Source: JALZEG01 sp046263255 (GTDB taxonomy: Bacteria; Actinomycetota; CADDZG01; WHSQ01). Taken from it: a DNA stretch of 64,000 nucleotides. The stretch is taken from assembly GCA_046263255.1 (NCBI GenBank), contig JBHELD010000030.1, forward strand, positions 1 through 64,000, written 5' to 3'. This document shows positions 45,401 to 52,714 of this stretch, piece by piece. The position numbers were made by a program, and so were the translations under genes. The number at the start of each line of letters is the position of its first letter. Positions within the stretch are counted from its first letter, which is position 1. The notes under the pieces are model-generated. The model was not told the origin of the DNA, searched no databases, and worked only from the letters and a program-made list of their open reading frames with translations.

Positions 45401-46463
45401 CGTCACCGTCACCGTCGCCGAGGAGGACGAGGAGCCCACGACGCAGCCGCCACCCGCGCCGGACCAGACGACGACCCCGTCTCCGGCTCCGACGGACGAG
45501 CCGGCCGCCACGCCGGGCCCGAGCCCGTCGCCGGAGCCGTCGCCCACACCTTCGCCGACTCCGTCCGCGACGCCGACTCCCGACCCCGAGGAGCAGTGCG
45601 GCGCGCCGATCGAGGTCGAGGCAAACGGCGACCCGATCGTCGGGACGCCGTGTGGCGAGCTCATCACCGTCTATGCGTCCGTGCCGGCGACGATCGAGGC
45701 GCTCGGCGGCGACGACACGATCTTCGTGTTCGGCTCGGCCGAGGTGCAGGTGTCCGCCGGCGGCGGCGCCGACGAGGTGTCGTGCGTCGAGACGCAGGCG
45801 ACGGTGCTCGGCGGCAACGGTCGCGACGTCATCGAGTGCGGCGCCGGCGACGACGTGCTCCGCGGCGGCCGCGGGGCCGACGTGCTGCTCTCCGGCGACG
45901 GCCACGACCGGGTAGTGGGAGGGAGCGGGAAGGACCGCATCGACGCAGGCACCGGAGAGGACCTCGCGATCGGCGGCCGCGACGAGGACCTCGTCGTCGG
46001 CGGCCCCGGTGACGACGTGCTGAAGGGGCAGGGAGGCGTCGACACGATCCACGGCGGGTCGGGAGACGACCTGCTGCGCGGCGCGCGCGGCGGCGACCTC
46101 GAGTACGGCGGGAAGGGCGACGACCTCGTCCGTGCCGGCTTCGGCGACGACCTCGTCTGGGGCGGCCGCGGGGACGACCGCCTGATGGGGAACGAGGGCG
46201 ACGACAGCATCCAGGGCGGCGGCGGCCACGACGTCCTGCGGGGGCGCGCGGGCGCGGACTCGCTGCGCGGACGCGGCGGCGCCGACGTGATCCGGGGCGG
46301 TCCCGGAGACGACAGCCTGCGGGGGCTTGGCGGGAACGACAGGATCCAGTCCGGCTCCGGGCGGAACGACATCGACGGTGGGAGCGGCATGGACGTCTGC
46401 GTCGTAGGAACCACGGGCAACGTCTGGAGGCGCTGCGAGCGGCACCTCGAGCGGAGGTTCTAG
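39480..46463 (+). CDS. Giant secreted DUF11/cadherin-like/RTX repeat protein
   Basis: About 2,327 residues from ATG 39480 (GGGAGG 8 bases upstream). Order: signal peptide; unique N-terminal domain (about 30-315); four DUF11-type repeats starting near 316, 447, 574 and 713 (ADLSVTKSHGG, ADLVVTKSRDQ, ADLWIEKSHTG, TDLSLANTASV); many cadherin-like/Big repeats (about 855-1980; TGSDADGDALTF, ATYVPSGDFVGTDTFEYRAN); a Pro/Thr/Ser linker; a C-terminal run of RTX-type calcium-binding units (GGSGDDLLRG). Likely an adhesin or surface fibre that stiffens with calcium. RTX C-termini often go with type I secretion, but this one has a Sec signal, as Gram-positive export would need. Confidence 0.85.
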   Translation: MGRRFRTSLLAAAVAAAALVAVPSVAQAAASLTITPTTWNVIGLDSNKPSVSSGRPNEFPVGAKVCNGGDAAASGVQASWAWTTANSNLSLATPSATTRAIGTLAPGACAHVTYNVLINRNQQSFNARTRGYQITATAAGGLTAATPASRELYVEKLVSQSRNSVLGITSAACSGGSCTVYRGQTYTFTLNSKTATGGYEQLETFVNFPDSIFEIVDVKTSYAAPAGATNDQVYADACGWDAVTTSPTYRSCVGPTRYSGGKAGGNPIKTVYTVKVVGTGSGTLSGLVYDFSGSSFHYNADFGSGVNALPFTASDAADLSVTKSHGGAFVRGGTGTYRITVDNAGPATSGSIIVTDTLPAGLTYRSSSGSGWSCSCSAFSQTLQLTRSGLAPGASSSFDLTVDVAAGAAASVTNTASVLQSTSSTLNDPASGNNSTADPTTVADPGEADLVVTKSRDQVFTPGGNETYTIHLRNDGPGTVLGPVTVTDELPAGLTYVSATGTGWTCGAAGQTVTCTLPEDLRALEQAPDITLVVAVAENAPPRGTNRTSATGSVDNDPNDPNNVNLDDTVLVGEADLWIEKSHTGSFGRGGSGSYSIVVGNRGPHAAATPRVVDSLPSGLTFASASGTGWTCSSAGQAVTCDRASGLASGSTAPRLTIVTAVAANAASSVTNHATVCSVAEAGSVTGCPNLSQGTHEVAPSDNSAEDLTATVAPTDLSLANTASVASVDPGTAFTYTLAVTNNGPNAAANVTVVDTLPVYIDPASISTNPGSSNNATPPYCDVTEREVTCFLGTVSATAGSNTATATITAKALSTAAGRTIVNTATVFSDLGDTNASNDSASSSVAVNGALVNSAPVAADKTATVRRSSTAGTDVVLSATDADGDPLTFGLAGANGGAAHGTVTVSGNVATYVPSGSFVGTDTFQYRANDGAADSAPATVSVTVTNAAPTAAARTASVPHRGTGAAIALTGSDADGDALTFDLVGLDGGAARGSVTISGDTATYVPSGDFVGTDTFEYRANDGAETSAPATVTVTLTNAAPTLAAAALTPETIGAAGTLTAAAVSPADADGDDLTYTYVWRRTRGGVTETLETSTLATATDTYELSGGAAGDEITVSITAHDGHAGSLARSDSAVVGNSPPTAASATATTTEDTPEPITLTGDDADGDPLAYVVTSLPAHGSLYEGAPAGAPIATLPFDLAGDDVTYVPAPGYNGSDGFTFQTNDGSVSSSQALVTISVLPVNDAPVASAGTLTVAGDETSGGLDLAGLAADAETPDANLTYEIVDDPAGGTATLNGSTVTYTRTAAGRSADSFSFKVTDRGDPDDCGLPLTTSCSGALDSNVATISVAFDNAAPEATRDALVTAEDTRVTITLSGTDADGDDLSFDVTSLPEHGSLYTGSDASGTPLANVPATLPGTRVTYVPDAGYNGPDGFEFTASDGTAASATAPVAITVTPVNDAPTAGPGEIHVAGGATSGRLDLATLAADDETADADLTYEIVDGPASGTATLAGSTVTYTRTAPGRDDDSFTFKVADGGDPDGCGTPVPGECAASRDGAPATVSVTFGNAAPSAAAGATTTPEDTAVAITLGGTDPDGDVLSYEIASLPSHGALRAGATEIDAVPFELPGSQVTYVPDANFHGDDTFGFAASDGRAGSAVAAVAVAVTPVNDRPGAAGGAMTVEGPSTGAQLDLANLVDDVETDVSDLTYELVAGPSNGTATLQGSTLTFTRDGAGRDADEITFKVTDRGDPDDCGEPVADVCAAPKESAVARVTVAFDYVRPTASPQDVTTPEDQRVALTLEGEAPSDGDRSFKVTSLPGHGSLFDGSTRVGTVPFELTGAEVVYEPAEDYEGNDGFTFVTSGLQDSAPARVGITVTAVNDRPEAVDVTASARPGTQAPVALKATDVDGDDLELSIAGGPAGGTLGALGAPACRIASGTSTCEVLVGYTPSTGFTGADTFTFVAFDGAASSAAATVTVTVAEEDEEPTTQPPPAPDQTTTPSPAPTDEPAATPGPSPSPEPSPTPSPTPSATPTPDPEEQCGAPIEVEANGDPIVGTPCGELITVYASVPATIEALGGDDTIFVFGSAEVQVSAGGGADEVSCVETQATVLGGNGRDVIECGAGDDVLRGGRGADVLLSGDGHDRVVGGSGKDRIDAGTGEDLAIGGRDEDLVVGGPGDDVLKGQGGVDTIHGGSGDDLLRGARGGDLEYGGKGDDLVRAGFGDDLVWGGRGDDRLMGNEGDDSIQGGGGHDVLRGRAGADSLRGRGGADVIRGGPGDDSLRGLGGNDRIQSGSGRNDIDGGSGMDVCVVGTTGNVWRRCERHLERRF

Positions 46464-46546
46464 CGCGGGCGACTCGGAGCCGCAGGCGAGCTAGCTCGTC
46501 CGGCCGTGGGACGATGGGCGCCACGGCGCACGTCGAAGGGGGAGCC

Positions 46547-48028
46547 ATGCCCGCGAGTCTTGCCGTTGCCGCGACCGCGATCCTGACGCTCGTCACGACG
46601 CCCGCGGCCGCGCAGCCCGCGTCGTGTCACGGGCGCAGGCCGACGATCGTCGGGACGGCAGGTCACGACACGCTGCGCGGCACGGCGCGCGCCGACGTGA
46701 TCCACGGACTGGCCGGCGACGACCTCATCGTGGGACGCGGCGGGGACGACGCGGTCTGCGACGGCGACGGAGACGACGTGGTAAGGGCCGGCAGCGGGCG
46801 TGATTCGCTCCACAACGGCGACGGCGACGACGTGCTCGGCGGGGGCCGCGACGACGACACCGTCAACGTCCTGGATGCCTTCTACGGGTTCGACGCCGCG
46901 GGCTCGGACGAGCTGCGCGGAGGTGCCGGAGACGACGTCCTCTTCGCCAACTCCCAACAGAGCGACGATGCATACCACGGCGGCGCCGGCGACGACCGTC
47001 TCGACTTGCGCGCCCTCACCGAGGGTGCGGTGGTAGATCTCGCCGCGGGATCGATCACCGGCGCGGGGAGGGCATCCGTGGGAGGGGTCGAGGACGTCCA
47101 CGGCACGGGGTACTCGGACGAGATCCGCGGCGACGGCGCGGCGAACGAGCTCTTCGTCGGCGAAGCGTCGGGCGGCTTCTTCGGCCCGACGTATCCCGCC
47201 GACCCCGTCGCGGACGTGCTCGACGGCCGCGGCGGCGACGACCTTCTCGACGGGGGGAGCGGCGACGACGCGATCGCCGGCGGCGAGGGCCGCGATGTCG
47301 TCCGCGACGGCCTCGGGAGCGACGCGATCGCGACCGGAGACGGCGACGACTTCGTCTCGACGGGATACCGCTGCAGGCAGCCGTCTCACGACGAGCAATG
47401 CTCGCCGCCGCAGGAGGCGTACCTCGGGGACCGGATCGACGGCGGCGCCGGAGGCGACACGCTCGCCGGCGGGCACGGTGACGACACGATCGCGGCCGCC
47501 GCCGGGAACGACTTCCTCGCCGGCGCCGGCGGAGCCGACACGCTGCGCGGCGGTGACGGCGGCGACGTCCTGCGCGGCGGCCACGGCACCGACGCGCTCG
47601 ACGGCGGGACCGGCATCGACTCCGCCGACTTCGGCGACGTCCCCGCCGCCGTCACGGTGGACCTTGCCGCCGCGACCGTGTCCGGGGGCAGCACCGACAC
47701 GATCGTCGGCATCGAAGGAGCCTTCGGCTCGGCGTTCGACGACGTCCTCTCCGGCACCGACGCCGAGGACCGCCTCTCCGGGCACGACGGGAACGACGTC
47801 CTGCGGGGGCTCGGCGGCCCGGACGACCTCGACGGAGGCGACGGCGAGGACGAGGTGTACGGAGGCGCCGGCGACGACTCGCTGAGCGGAGGCGTCGGCC
47901 CGCGGTACCTCGGGCACAACCAGGCGGACGGGCGGCCGGACCTGCAGGAGGGAGGGCCCGGAGACGACTTCTGCTGGGGGAGCGCGTTCGACGAGCTCGT
48001 GGAGTGCGAGGGCGTGGTCGTCGAGTAG
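46547..48028 (+). CDS. Secreted RTX-repeat calcium-binding protein
   Basis: This is 493 residues from ATG 46547 (AAGGGGGAG upstream). A signal peptide ends near PAAAQPASC. Nearly the whole mature part is GGxGxD-type units (GGAGDDRLDLRA, GGRGGDDLLDGGSGDDAI, GGDGGDVLRGGHGTDAL), which fold into calcium-binding beta rolls. It follows the giant RTX protein by 83 bases on the same strand and may form a unit with it. There is no catalytic domain. Confidence 0.85.
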   Translation: MPASLAVAATAILTLVTTPAAAQPASCHGRRPTIVGTAGHDTLRGTARADVIHGLAGDDLIVGRGGDDAVCDGDGDDVVRAGSGRDSLHNGDGDDVLGGGRDDDTVNVLDAFYGFDAAGSDELRGGAGDDVLFANSQQSDDAYHGGAGDDRLDLRALTEGAVVDLAAGSITGAGRASVGGVEDVHGTGYSDEIRGDGAANELFVGEASGGFFGPTYPADPVADVLDGRGGDDLLDGGSGDDAIAGGEGRDVVRDGLGSDAIATGDGDDFVSTGYRCRQPSHDEQCSPPQEAYLGDRIDGGAGGDTLAGGHGDDTIAAAAGNDFLAGAGGADTLRGGDGGDVLRGGHGTDALDGGTGIDSADFGDVPAAVTVDLAAATVSGGSTDTIVGIEGAFGSAFDDVLSGTDAEDRLSGHDGNDVLRGLGGPDDLDGGDGEDEVYGGAGDDSLSGGVGPRYLGHNQADGRPDLQEGGPGDDFCWGSAFDELVECEGVVVE

Positions 48029-48040
48029 GCGGAGAAGAGA

Positions 48041-48067
48041 AAGCGGCGGGCACCGGGCCCGCCGCTT
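48041..48067. terminator. Bidirectional hairpin between convergent genes
   Basis: A perfect 11-bp stem AAGCGGCGGGC/GCCCGCCGCTT with loop ACCGG lies between the RTX gene and the convergent gene at 48087. T-rich stretches occur on both sides. Confidence 0.8.
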
Positions 48068-48086
48068 CGTCCATCTTTCCCGCTCG

Positions 48087-48605
48087 CTACTTCTTCTTCG
48101 CCTTCGGCGGCGTCGCCGTGTACGACCAGTTCGCGTTGTAGCCGCTTCCGATCCCGAGGCAGATCAGCGCCAGCGTCGACTCCCGGGGGACCGTGCCCGC
48201 CTCGCCGCCGGCCTTCCTCGTGAGGTACGCCGAGCTCTGGACGATCCCGCCCTGCTGAGCGGGGTCGGCCGGGTCGACATGGCCCGGGTCGATGTAGAAC
48301 GTCACGTCGAGGTCCTCGGTGCCCATGCCGCCGCCGGTGACGTCGAGCTTGAACTTGCCGTCCCACGTCGAGGGGTCGATCTCGATCATGCTGGCCATGG
48401 GTCCTGCGGTCGCCCCGCCGGTGAAGATCCAGGCGCGCCGGCCCCATCCGGTCCAGCATCCGCCGGTCGTCTCGCCGTTCGGGCCGGGTCCGGGCAGAAG
48501 GACGGTCCCCTCCTCCTTCTGGGGAGGAGCGCCGGCTCCGGCCGCGAGGGGGGACAGCGCCGCGACGAGCGTCGCAGCGAGCAAAACCGTGATCACGCGC
48601 TTCAT
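48087..48605 (-). CDS. Small secreted protein of unknown function
   Basis: This is 172 residues from ATG 48605 (TGGAGG upstream). A signal peptide (MKRVITVLLAATLVAALS) is followed by a beta-rich domain with WIFTGG, FYIDPGHVDP and SAYLTRKAGGEAG, and a Lys-rich end (KAKKK). I do not recognise the family. Confidence 0.7.
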   Translation of the reverse strand: MKRVITVLLAATLVAALSPLAAGAGAPPQKEEGTVLLPGPGPNGETTGGCWTGWGRRAWIFTGGATAGPMASMIEIDPSTWDGKFKLDVTGGGMGTEDLDVTFYIDPGHVDPADPAQQGGIVQSSAYLTRKAGGEAGTVPRESTLALICLGIGSGYNANWSYTATPPKAKKK

Positions 48606-48810
48606 AACGAGCCTCCAGGACGTCCGTTCGGACTTGCCGCCGTACATGTCTTCTGTGCGGAGGCGCCCATTCCTGCCGCCCGGGGCTACAGAAGCTCGAC
48701 ACCTGCCCGTCTCGGTCGAACCGGGCGAGCAGCACGGACCGCGATTAGTTTCGGGGGCCGGGCCCGTCTAACCCTCCGAAGGCGCAGGAGCGAGGAAAGG
48801 AGTGGACGGA

Positions 48811-49293
48811 ATGCAGAAGATCGTCCCGAACTTGTGGTTCGACACCGAGGCCGAGGAGGCAGCGGAGTTCTACACCTCGATCTTCAAGGACTCGGAGATC
48901 ACCGGCGTGACGCGGTACCCCGAGGCGGGGCCGCGGGCGACCGGATCGGTCATGACGGTGAACTTCCGGCTCTTCGGTCAGGACTTCACGGCGATCAACG
49001 GCGGCCCGGAGTTCAAGTTCACGGAGGCCGTCTCGTTCCTCGTCAGCTGCGAGACGCAGGACGAGGTCGACGAGCTGTGGGAGAGGCTGCTCGAGGGCGG
49101 GGGCCGGGAGATCCAGTGCGGGTGGCTGAAGGACAGGTACGGCCTGTCGTGGCAGATCGTTCCCAAGGGGGTCGACGAGCTGGTCTCGAAGGGCGATCCC
49201 GCACGGGTGAACAGCGCGATGAAGGCGATGCTGGGCATGGTGAAGCTCGACCTCGCGGCGCTGCAGAAGGCCTACGACGAGCCCGTCGGGTAG
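48811..49293 (+). CDS. PhnB-like VOC superfamily protein
   Basis: This is 160 residues from ATG 48811 (AAAGGAG 8 bases upstream). It has the 3-demethylubiquinone methyltransferase-like VOC fold: IVPNLWFDTEAEEAAEFYTSIF (about residues 4-25), FTAINGGPEFKF and GWLKDRYGLSWQIVP. Despite the family name these are usually not methyltransferases. Function unknown. It lies beside another VOC gene. Confidence 0.88.
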   Translation: MQKIVPNLWFDTEAEEAAEFYTSIFKDSEITGVTRYPEAGPRATGSVMTVNFRLFGQDFTAINGGPEFKFTEAVSFLVSCETQDEVDELWERLLEGGGREIQCGWLKDRYGLSWQIVPKGVDELVSKGDPARVNSAMKAMLGMVKLDLAALQKAYDEPVG

Positions 49294-49372
49294 GGGCGCC
49301 GCGCGACGTTCGTCCTGATCCACGGACTCGGACCGGTCGATAGGTACGCGGCCCCCGACGAAAGGAGCGGTC

Positions 49373-49759
49373 ATGTTGGGCGACACGAAGGCCTACAGCG
49401 GGTTCGCGGTGGACGACGCCGCGCGCGCCCGCACGTTCTACTCCGAGACGCTCGGGATCAGGACCACCGTGGTCGACGAGCAGAACGGGCTCATGACGCT
49501 GCACCTCGCCGGCGACAGGGACACGTTCGTCTACCAGAAGCCCGACTTCGTCCCGGCGACGTACACGATCCTGAACTTCGTCGTGGACGACGTCGCCGCG
49601 AGCGTCGACGCGCTCTCCGCCCGCGGCGTGAAGTTCGAGCGTTACGAGGGCTTCGACCAGGACGAGAAGGGGATCGCCCACGGCCTCGGCGGCGGCCCCG
49701 ACATCGCGTGGTTCGAGGACCCGGCGGGCAACATCCTCGCGGTGCTCCAGGACATGTAG
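49373..49759 (+). CDS. VOC (glyoxalase-like) protein
   Basis: This is 128 residues with ribosome site AAAGGAG. The beta-alpha-beta-beta-beta fold is indicated by FAVDDAARARTFYSETLGI and AWFEDPAGNILAVLQ. VOC members include glyoxalases, dioxygenases and antibiotic-binding proteins; no residue set here points to one of these. Confidence 0.88.
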   Translation: MLGDTKAYSGFAVDDAARARTFYSETLGIRTTVVDEQNGLMTLHLAGDRDTFVYQKPDFVPATYTILNFVVDDVAASVDALSARGVKFERYEGFDQDEKGIAHGLGGGPDIAWFEDPAGNILAVLQDM

Positions 49760-49841
49760 ACCCGGCGGGACGGTCTCCCGGGCACCGGCCGGACATCCCG
49801 TGACGCAGGAACCGGGAGGGCCGGCACCGAACCTCCAGGTC

Positions 49842-51041
49842 ATGAGGCTCGTCCGGGGGCTGCTCGTGGTGCTCGTGCTCGCGGCGGCGTCGACCGTCCA
49901 AGCCGCGACGCCGCCGGCGCGCGGAACCGGGAACGGCCTCGAGCCGGTCGCGGAGGTCGAGTACGGCGACGGGATGCACCTCGCCGTCACGCGCATCAGG
50001 GGGCACGACTACCTGTTCACCTCCACGGCCGAGCTCGCGAGCGGCGGGATCCGCGTGTTCGACGTCGACGACCCGGCGCGGCCGGAGCTGGTCGCGACGG
50101 TCCCGTGCAGCGGGGGCCAGGCGTTCCTCCAGGTGTCGCACGACCGCAAGACGCTGGTCGTCGGCGAGGACGTGAGCCACGCCGCGGACATCTGCTTCCC
50201 GGGCGGCCAGATGGGCTTCTACACGATAGACATCACGAACCCGCGGAGGCCCAGGCCCGCCGGGTACGGGATCGTCGCGCGCGGCGGCCACACGATCACG
50301 ACGCACCCGAAGAAGCCGTTCCTCTACGTCTCCTATGGCGACGTCGTCGCGACGGGGCCCCCGCAGTACGAGGTGTGGTCGATCGTAGATCCCGCTCGGC
50401 CCCGGCACCTCACGACGGCGTCCGTAACGGGCTATCACGGCCCCCACGACATCGAGTTCGCTCCGGACGGCAGACACGCCGTCGCGTCCTCGATGTCGGC
50501 GATCCAGGTCCTCGATACGAGCGACCCCGCCAACCCGGTGGAGCTCGAGGTCCTCCAGTGCCCGGGCTGCTCCCACAACCACGAGGCGCACCTCACGCCC
50601 GACGGGCGGCACGTGATCGTGAGCGACGAGGCAAGCGGGGGCGCCGCGTCGCCCTGCCCCCTCGGCGCGCTCTACTTCTACGAGTGGGACCCCGAAGGTC
50701 CGCCGTTCATGACCCTCCTCGGCGAGTGGCAGCCGGCGGAGGTCGTGACGCCGCAGGCTGCTCGCACCAACGTCGGGCTCTGCACCTCGCACGTCTTCGG
50801 CGTCTCGCGCGACGGCACCAGGGTGGCGGCCTCGTGGCACACCGGCGGCGTCCGCGTGGTCGACATCAGGAAGATGGCCGGCGTCGGCTTGGGGGCGGAG
50901 GGGACCGGCGCGAAGGAGGTCGGGTGGTACGTCGCCGACGGGGCGGACTCGTGGTCGGCGAAGTTCGACCGGTCCGGGCGCTACGTGTTCGTGAACGACC
51001 GCCATGCCGGGCTGCAGGTGTACCGCGTCGAGGCCCGCTGA
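49842..51041 (+). CDS. Secreted LVIVD-repeat beta-propeller protein
   Basis: This is 399 residues from ATG 49842; GTG 49800 is in frame but precedes the signal peptide (LVRGLLVVLVLAAASTVQA). Repeats such as GGIRVFDVDDPARPELVATV, MGFYTIDITNPRRP and IQVLDTSDPANPVELEVLQ are LVIVD-type propeller blades. PGCSHNHEAHLTPDG carries a His cluster. Function unknown. The subtilase gene starts 12 bases after its stop, so the two are probably cotranscribed. Confidence 0.82.
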   Translation: MRLVRGLLVVLVLAAASTVQAATPPARGTGNGLEPVAEVEYGDGMHLAVTRIRGHDYLFTSTAELASGGIRVFDVDDPARPELVATVPCSGGQAFLQVSHDRKTLVVGEDVSHAADICFPGGQMGFYTIDITNPRRPRPAGYGIVARGGHTITTHPKKPFLYVSYGDVVATGPPQYEVWSIVDPARPRHLTTASVTGYHGPHDIEFAPDGRHAVASSMSAIQVLDTSDPANPVELEVLQCPGCSHNHEAHLTPDGRHVIVSDEASGGAASPCPLGALYFYEWDPEGPPFMTLLGEWQPAEVVTPQAARTNVGLCTSHVFGVSRDGTRVAASWHTGGVRVVDIRKMAGVGLGAEGTGAKEVGWYVADGADSWSAKFDRSGRYVFVNDRHAGLQVYRVEAR

Positions 51042-51052
51042 CCCCGGAAGGG

Positions 51053-52426
51053 ATGGCTCCCCTGACGGCGAACCCCCCGGCTATGGACCCCAAGGCTCGT
51101 CTGCTGCGCCGCGCCTCGTGCGCCCTCGTGGCAGCCGTCGTCGCCCTGCCGCTCCTCGCCGCGGCCGCTCATGCCTCGCCGGTGCCGCGAAGCCGTCCGA
51201 CGAAGGCGGGGCCGCGCGCCGTCGTCGCGGTGATCGACAGCGGGTTCAACGCCTACCACGAGTACTTCCACAAGGGCGGCCCCCTCTACGGGAACAAGGC
51301 GCCTCGAAGCGTCACCCCCGCGGTGCTGAAGGAGTTCGGCATCGACAGGGACCACGTCATCCGCGTCGAGCGCACCGGCAACTTCGCGGAGGACTTCGCC
51401 AAGGCCAAGGACGAGTTCGACGCGATCGAGAAAGGCGAGCCGTACTGGTTCGCCGGCACGAACGTCATCGGCGTCTCGTTCCTCCCGGACAAGCAGCGGC
51501 TCCGCCCCGACGGAGGCGCGAGCAGTCACGGCATCGGCACCGCCGCCGCCGTCCTGACGGCGAATCCCGACGCGATCGTCGTCGCCGTAGAGGACATCAG
51601 CCCGGAGTCGGAGGAGTGGGCCTTCACCCATCCGGCGGTCGACGTCGTGACCACGAGCTACGGCCCGGCCACGAGCTACCCGACGCTCAACCACCTCTCG
51701 AACAGCTACACCGGCGTGGTCGAGAACGGAAAGGCGCACTTCGGCGCCGCCGCGAACGATCCCACGTACTCGGGTCTCGACGAGACCTCGGGCCCGTGGT
51801 GGAGCATCGGCATCGCGGGGTTCGAGGAGGGCGCGAGCGAAGGCCGCCAGGTCTCGTCGGGCCAGGTCCCGGACTTCGTCGGCGACTTCACGCAGGAGCT
51901 CCCGTACTGCAGGAGCTGCGAGGAGGGCCTGCGCGAGGTCGGAGGGACGAGCTTCGCGACGCCTCGCAGCGCCGGCACGTTCTCCAAGATCCTGCTCGAG
52001 GCGCGGCGCGCTGCCGCCCACAGCGGCGGGATCCTCACGCCCGGCAAGCGCGAGCCGCTGCTGGTCGGCGGGAAGCTGGGGCTCACCGTGTGGGAGATGC
52101 GGCGCGCGCTCGAGGAGGCCGCCTACTACCCGACGACTGCGGACTACGGCACGGAGGGCGGCCCCGACCCCACGTCGGTGCCGGTCAACGACGCGGCCCC
52201 GTGGGTGCAGACCGGATGGGGGCTGATCTCTCCGGCGCGGCAGTTCGAGGTCGTCAAGGAGGCGCTGGCGCATCTGGGCGTCGCGGGCAAACCGGCGCGC
52301 GAGAAGCCCCAGGAGGCGTGCGACTTCATGACGAGGAACATGGAAGCGCGCCACGCGTACTGGGACCGTCTGGCGATCCTCGGGCAGGCCTACGGCAAGA
52401 ACGAAGACCCGTACGTCTACTGCTAG
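51053..52426 (+). CDS. Secreted subtilisin-like serine protease (S8)
   Basis: About 457 residues from ATG 51053 (CGGAAGGG upstream). After a signal peptide the catalytic triad is visible: Asp in VAVIDSGFNAYHEY (near 61), His in SSHGIGTAAAV (near 158) and Ser in GGTSFATPRSAG (near 299). There is no obvious inhibitor-type prodomain, and the sequence between the motifs is divergent. The tail has a lone Cys as last residue. It is probably cotranscribed with the preceding propeller gene. Confidence 0.85.
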   Translation: MAPLTANPPAMDPKARLLRRASCALVAAVVALPLLAAAAHASPVPRSRPTKAGPRAVVAVIDSGFNAYHEYFHKGGPLYGNKAPRSVTPAVLKEFGIDRDHVIRVERTGNFAEDFAKAKDEFDAIEKGEPYWFAGTNVIGVSFLPDKQRLRPDGGASSHGIGTAAAVLTANPDAIVVAVEDISPESEEWAFTHPAVDVVTTSYGPATSYPTLNHLSNSYTGVVENGKAHFGAAANDPTYSGLDETSGPWWSIGIAGFEEGASEGRQVSSGQVPDFVGDFTQELPYCRSCEEGLREVGGTSFATPRSAGTFSKILLEARRAAAHSGGILTPGKREPLLVGGKLGLTVWEMRRALEEAAYYPTTADYGTEGGPDPTSVPVNDAAPWVQTGWGLISPARQFEVVKEALAHLGVAGKPAREKPQEACDFMTRNMEARHAYWDRLAILGQAYGKNEDPYVYC

Positions 52427-52438
52427 AGCGCTTCCCAC

Positions 52439-52560
52439 GGGGTTCCTCTTCGGCGCGCCGGTCGGCACCCTCGTCGACAGGTTCGGCTCGCGGGGACGCC
52501 GGTCGTGTCCCTGGTGCTGTGCGCGCTCGCGTCGGGGGGCTTCCGGCGCCGGAGCCGTCG
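52439..52560 (+). pseudogene. Remnant of an MFS transporter
   Basis: One frame reads GFLFGAPVGTLVDRFGSR, matching the MFS loop 2-3 motif (G-x-L-x-DRFG-x-R). A +1 shift then gives TPVVSLVLCALASGG, a following membrane-helix-like piece. No flanking transporter sequence exists. It is a decayed fragment. Confidence 0.5.
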
Positions 52561-52609
52561 CTGGCCTGAGGGCCTCACCCATGGCCTACGTTGCGGAGCC
52601 GCCCGAAGC

Positions 52610-52649
52610 GATGGGGGCCGTGGTTCCGCGCTGCACCATCACCCCCATC
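52610..52649. repeat. Dispersed intergenic palindrome, copy 3
   Basis: Arms GATGGGGGCCGTGG and CACCATCACCCCCATC. It is closest to copy 1 in reverse orientation (shared TGGTTCCGC and CACCATC). It lies in a 288-base gap with the MFS remnant. Confidence 0.75.
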
Positions 52650-52714
52650 GATCGAGGCGGCTGCGGCGGAAGGTCTGGCCGGGCGCACGAGCGCGGCGGC
52701 GGAGCGCGCGCGAG

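Noticed and set aside
43167..46445. A 1,092-codon antisense frame across the giant repeat gene
   Set aside because: It mirrors the repeat gene, is Arg/Val-rich and has no recognisable domain. The forward frame has clear repeat domains and a signal peptide.
39480..46463. CRISPR-like or satellite repeats suggested by regular spacing in the giant gene
   Set aside because: The periodicity is protein-domain repetition with diverged codons. There are no identical short repeats with unique spacers.
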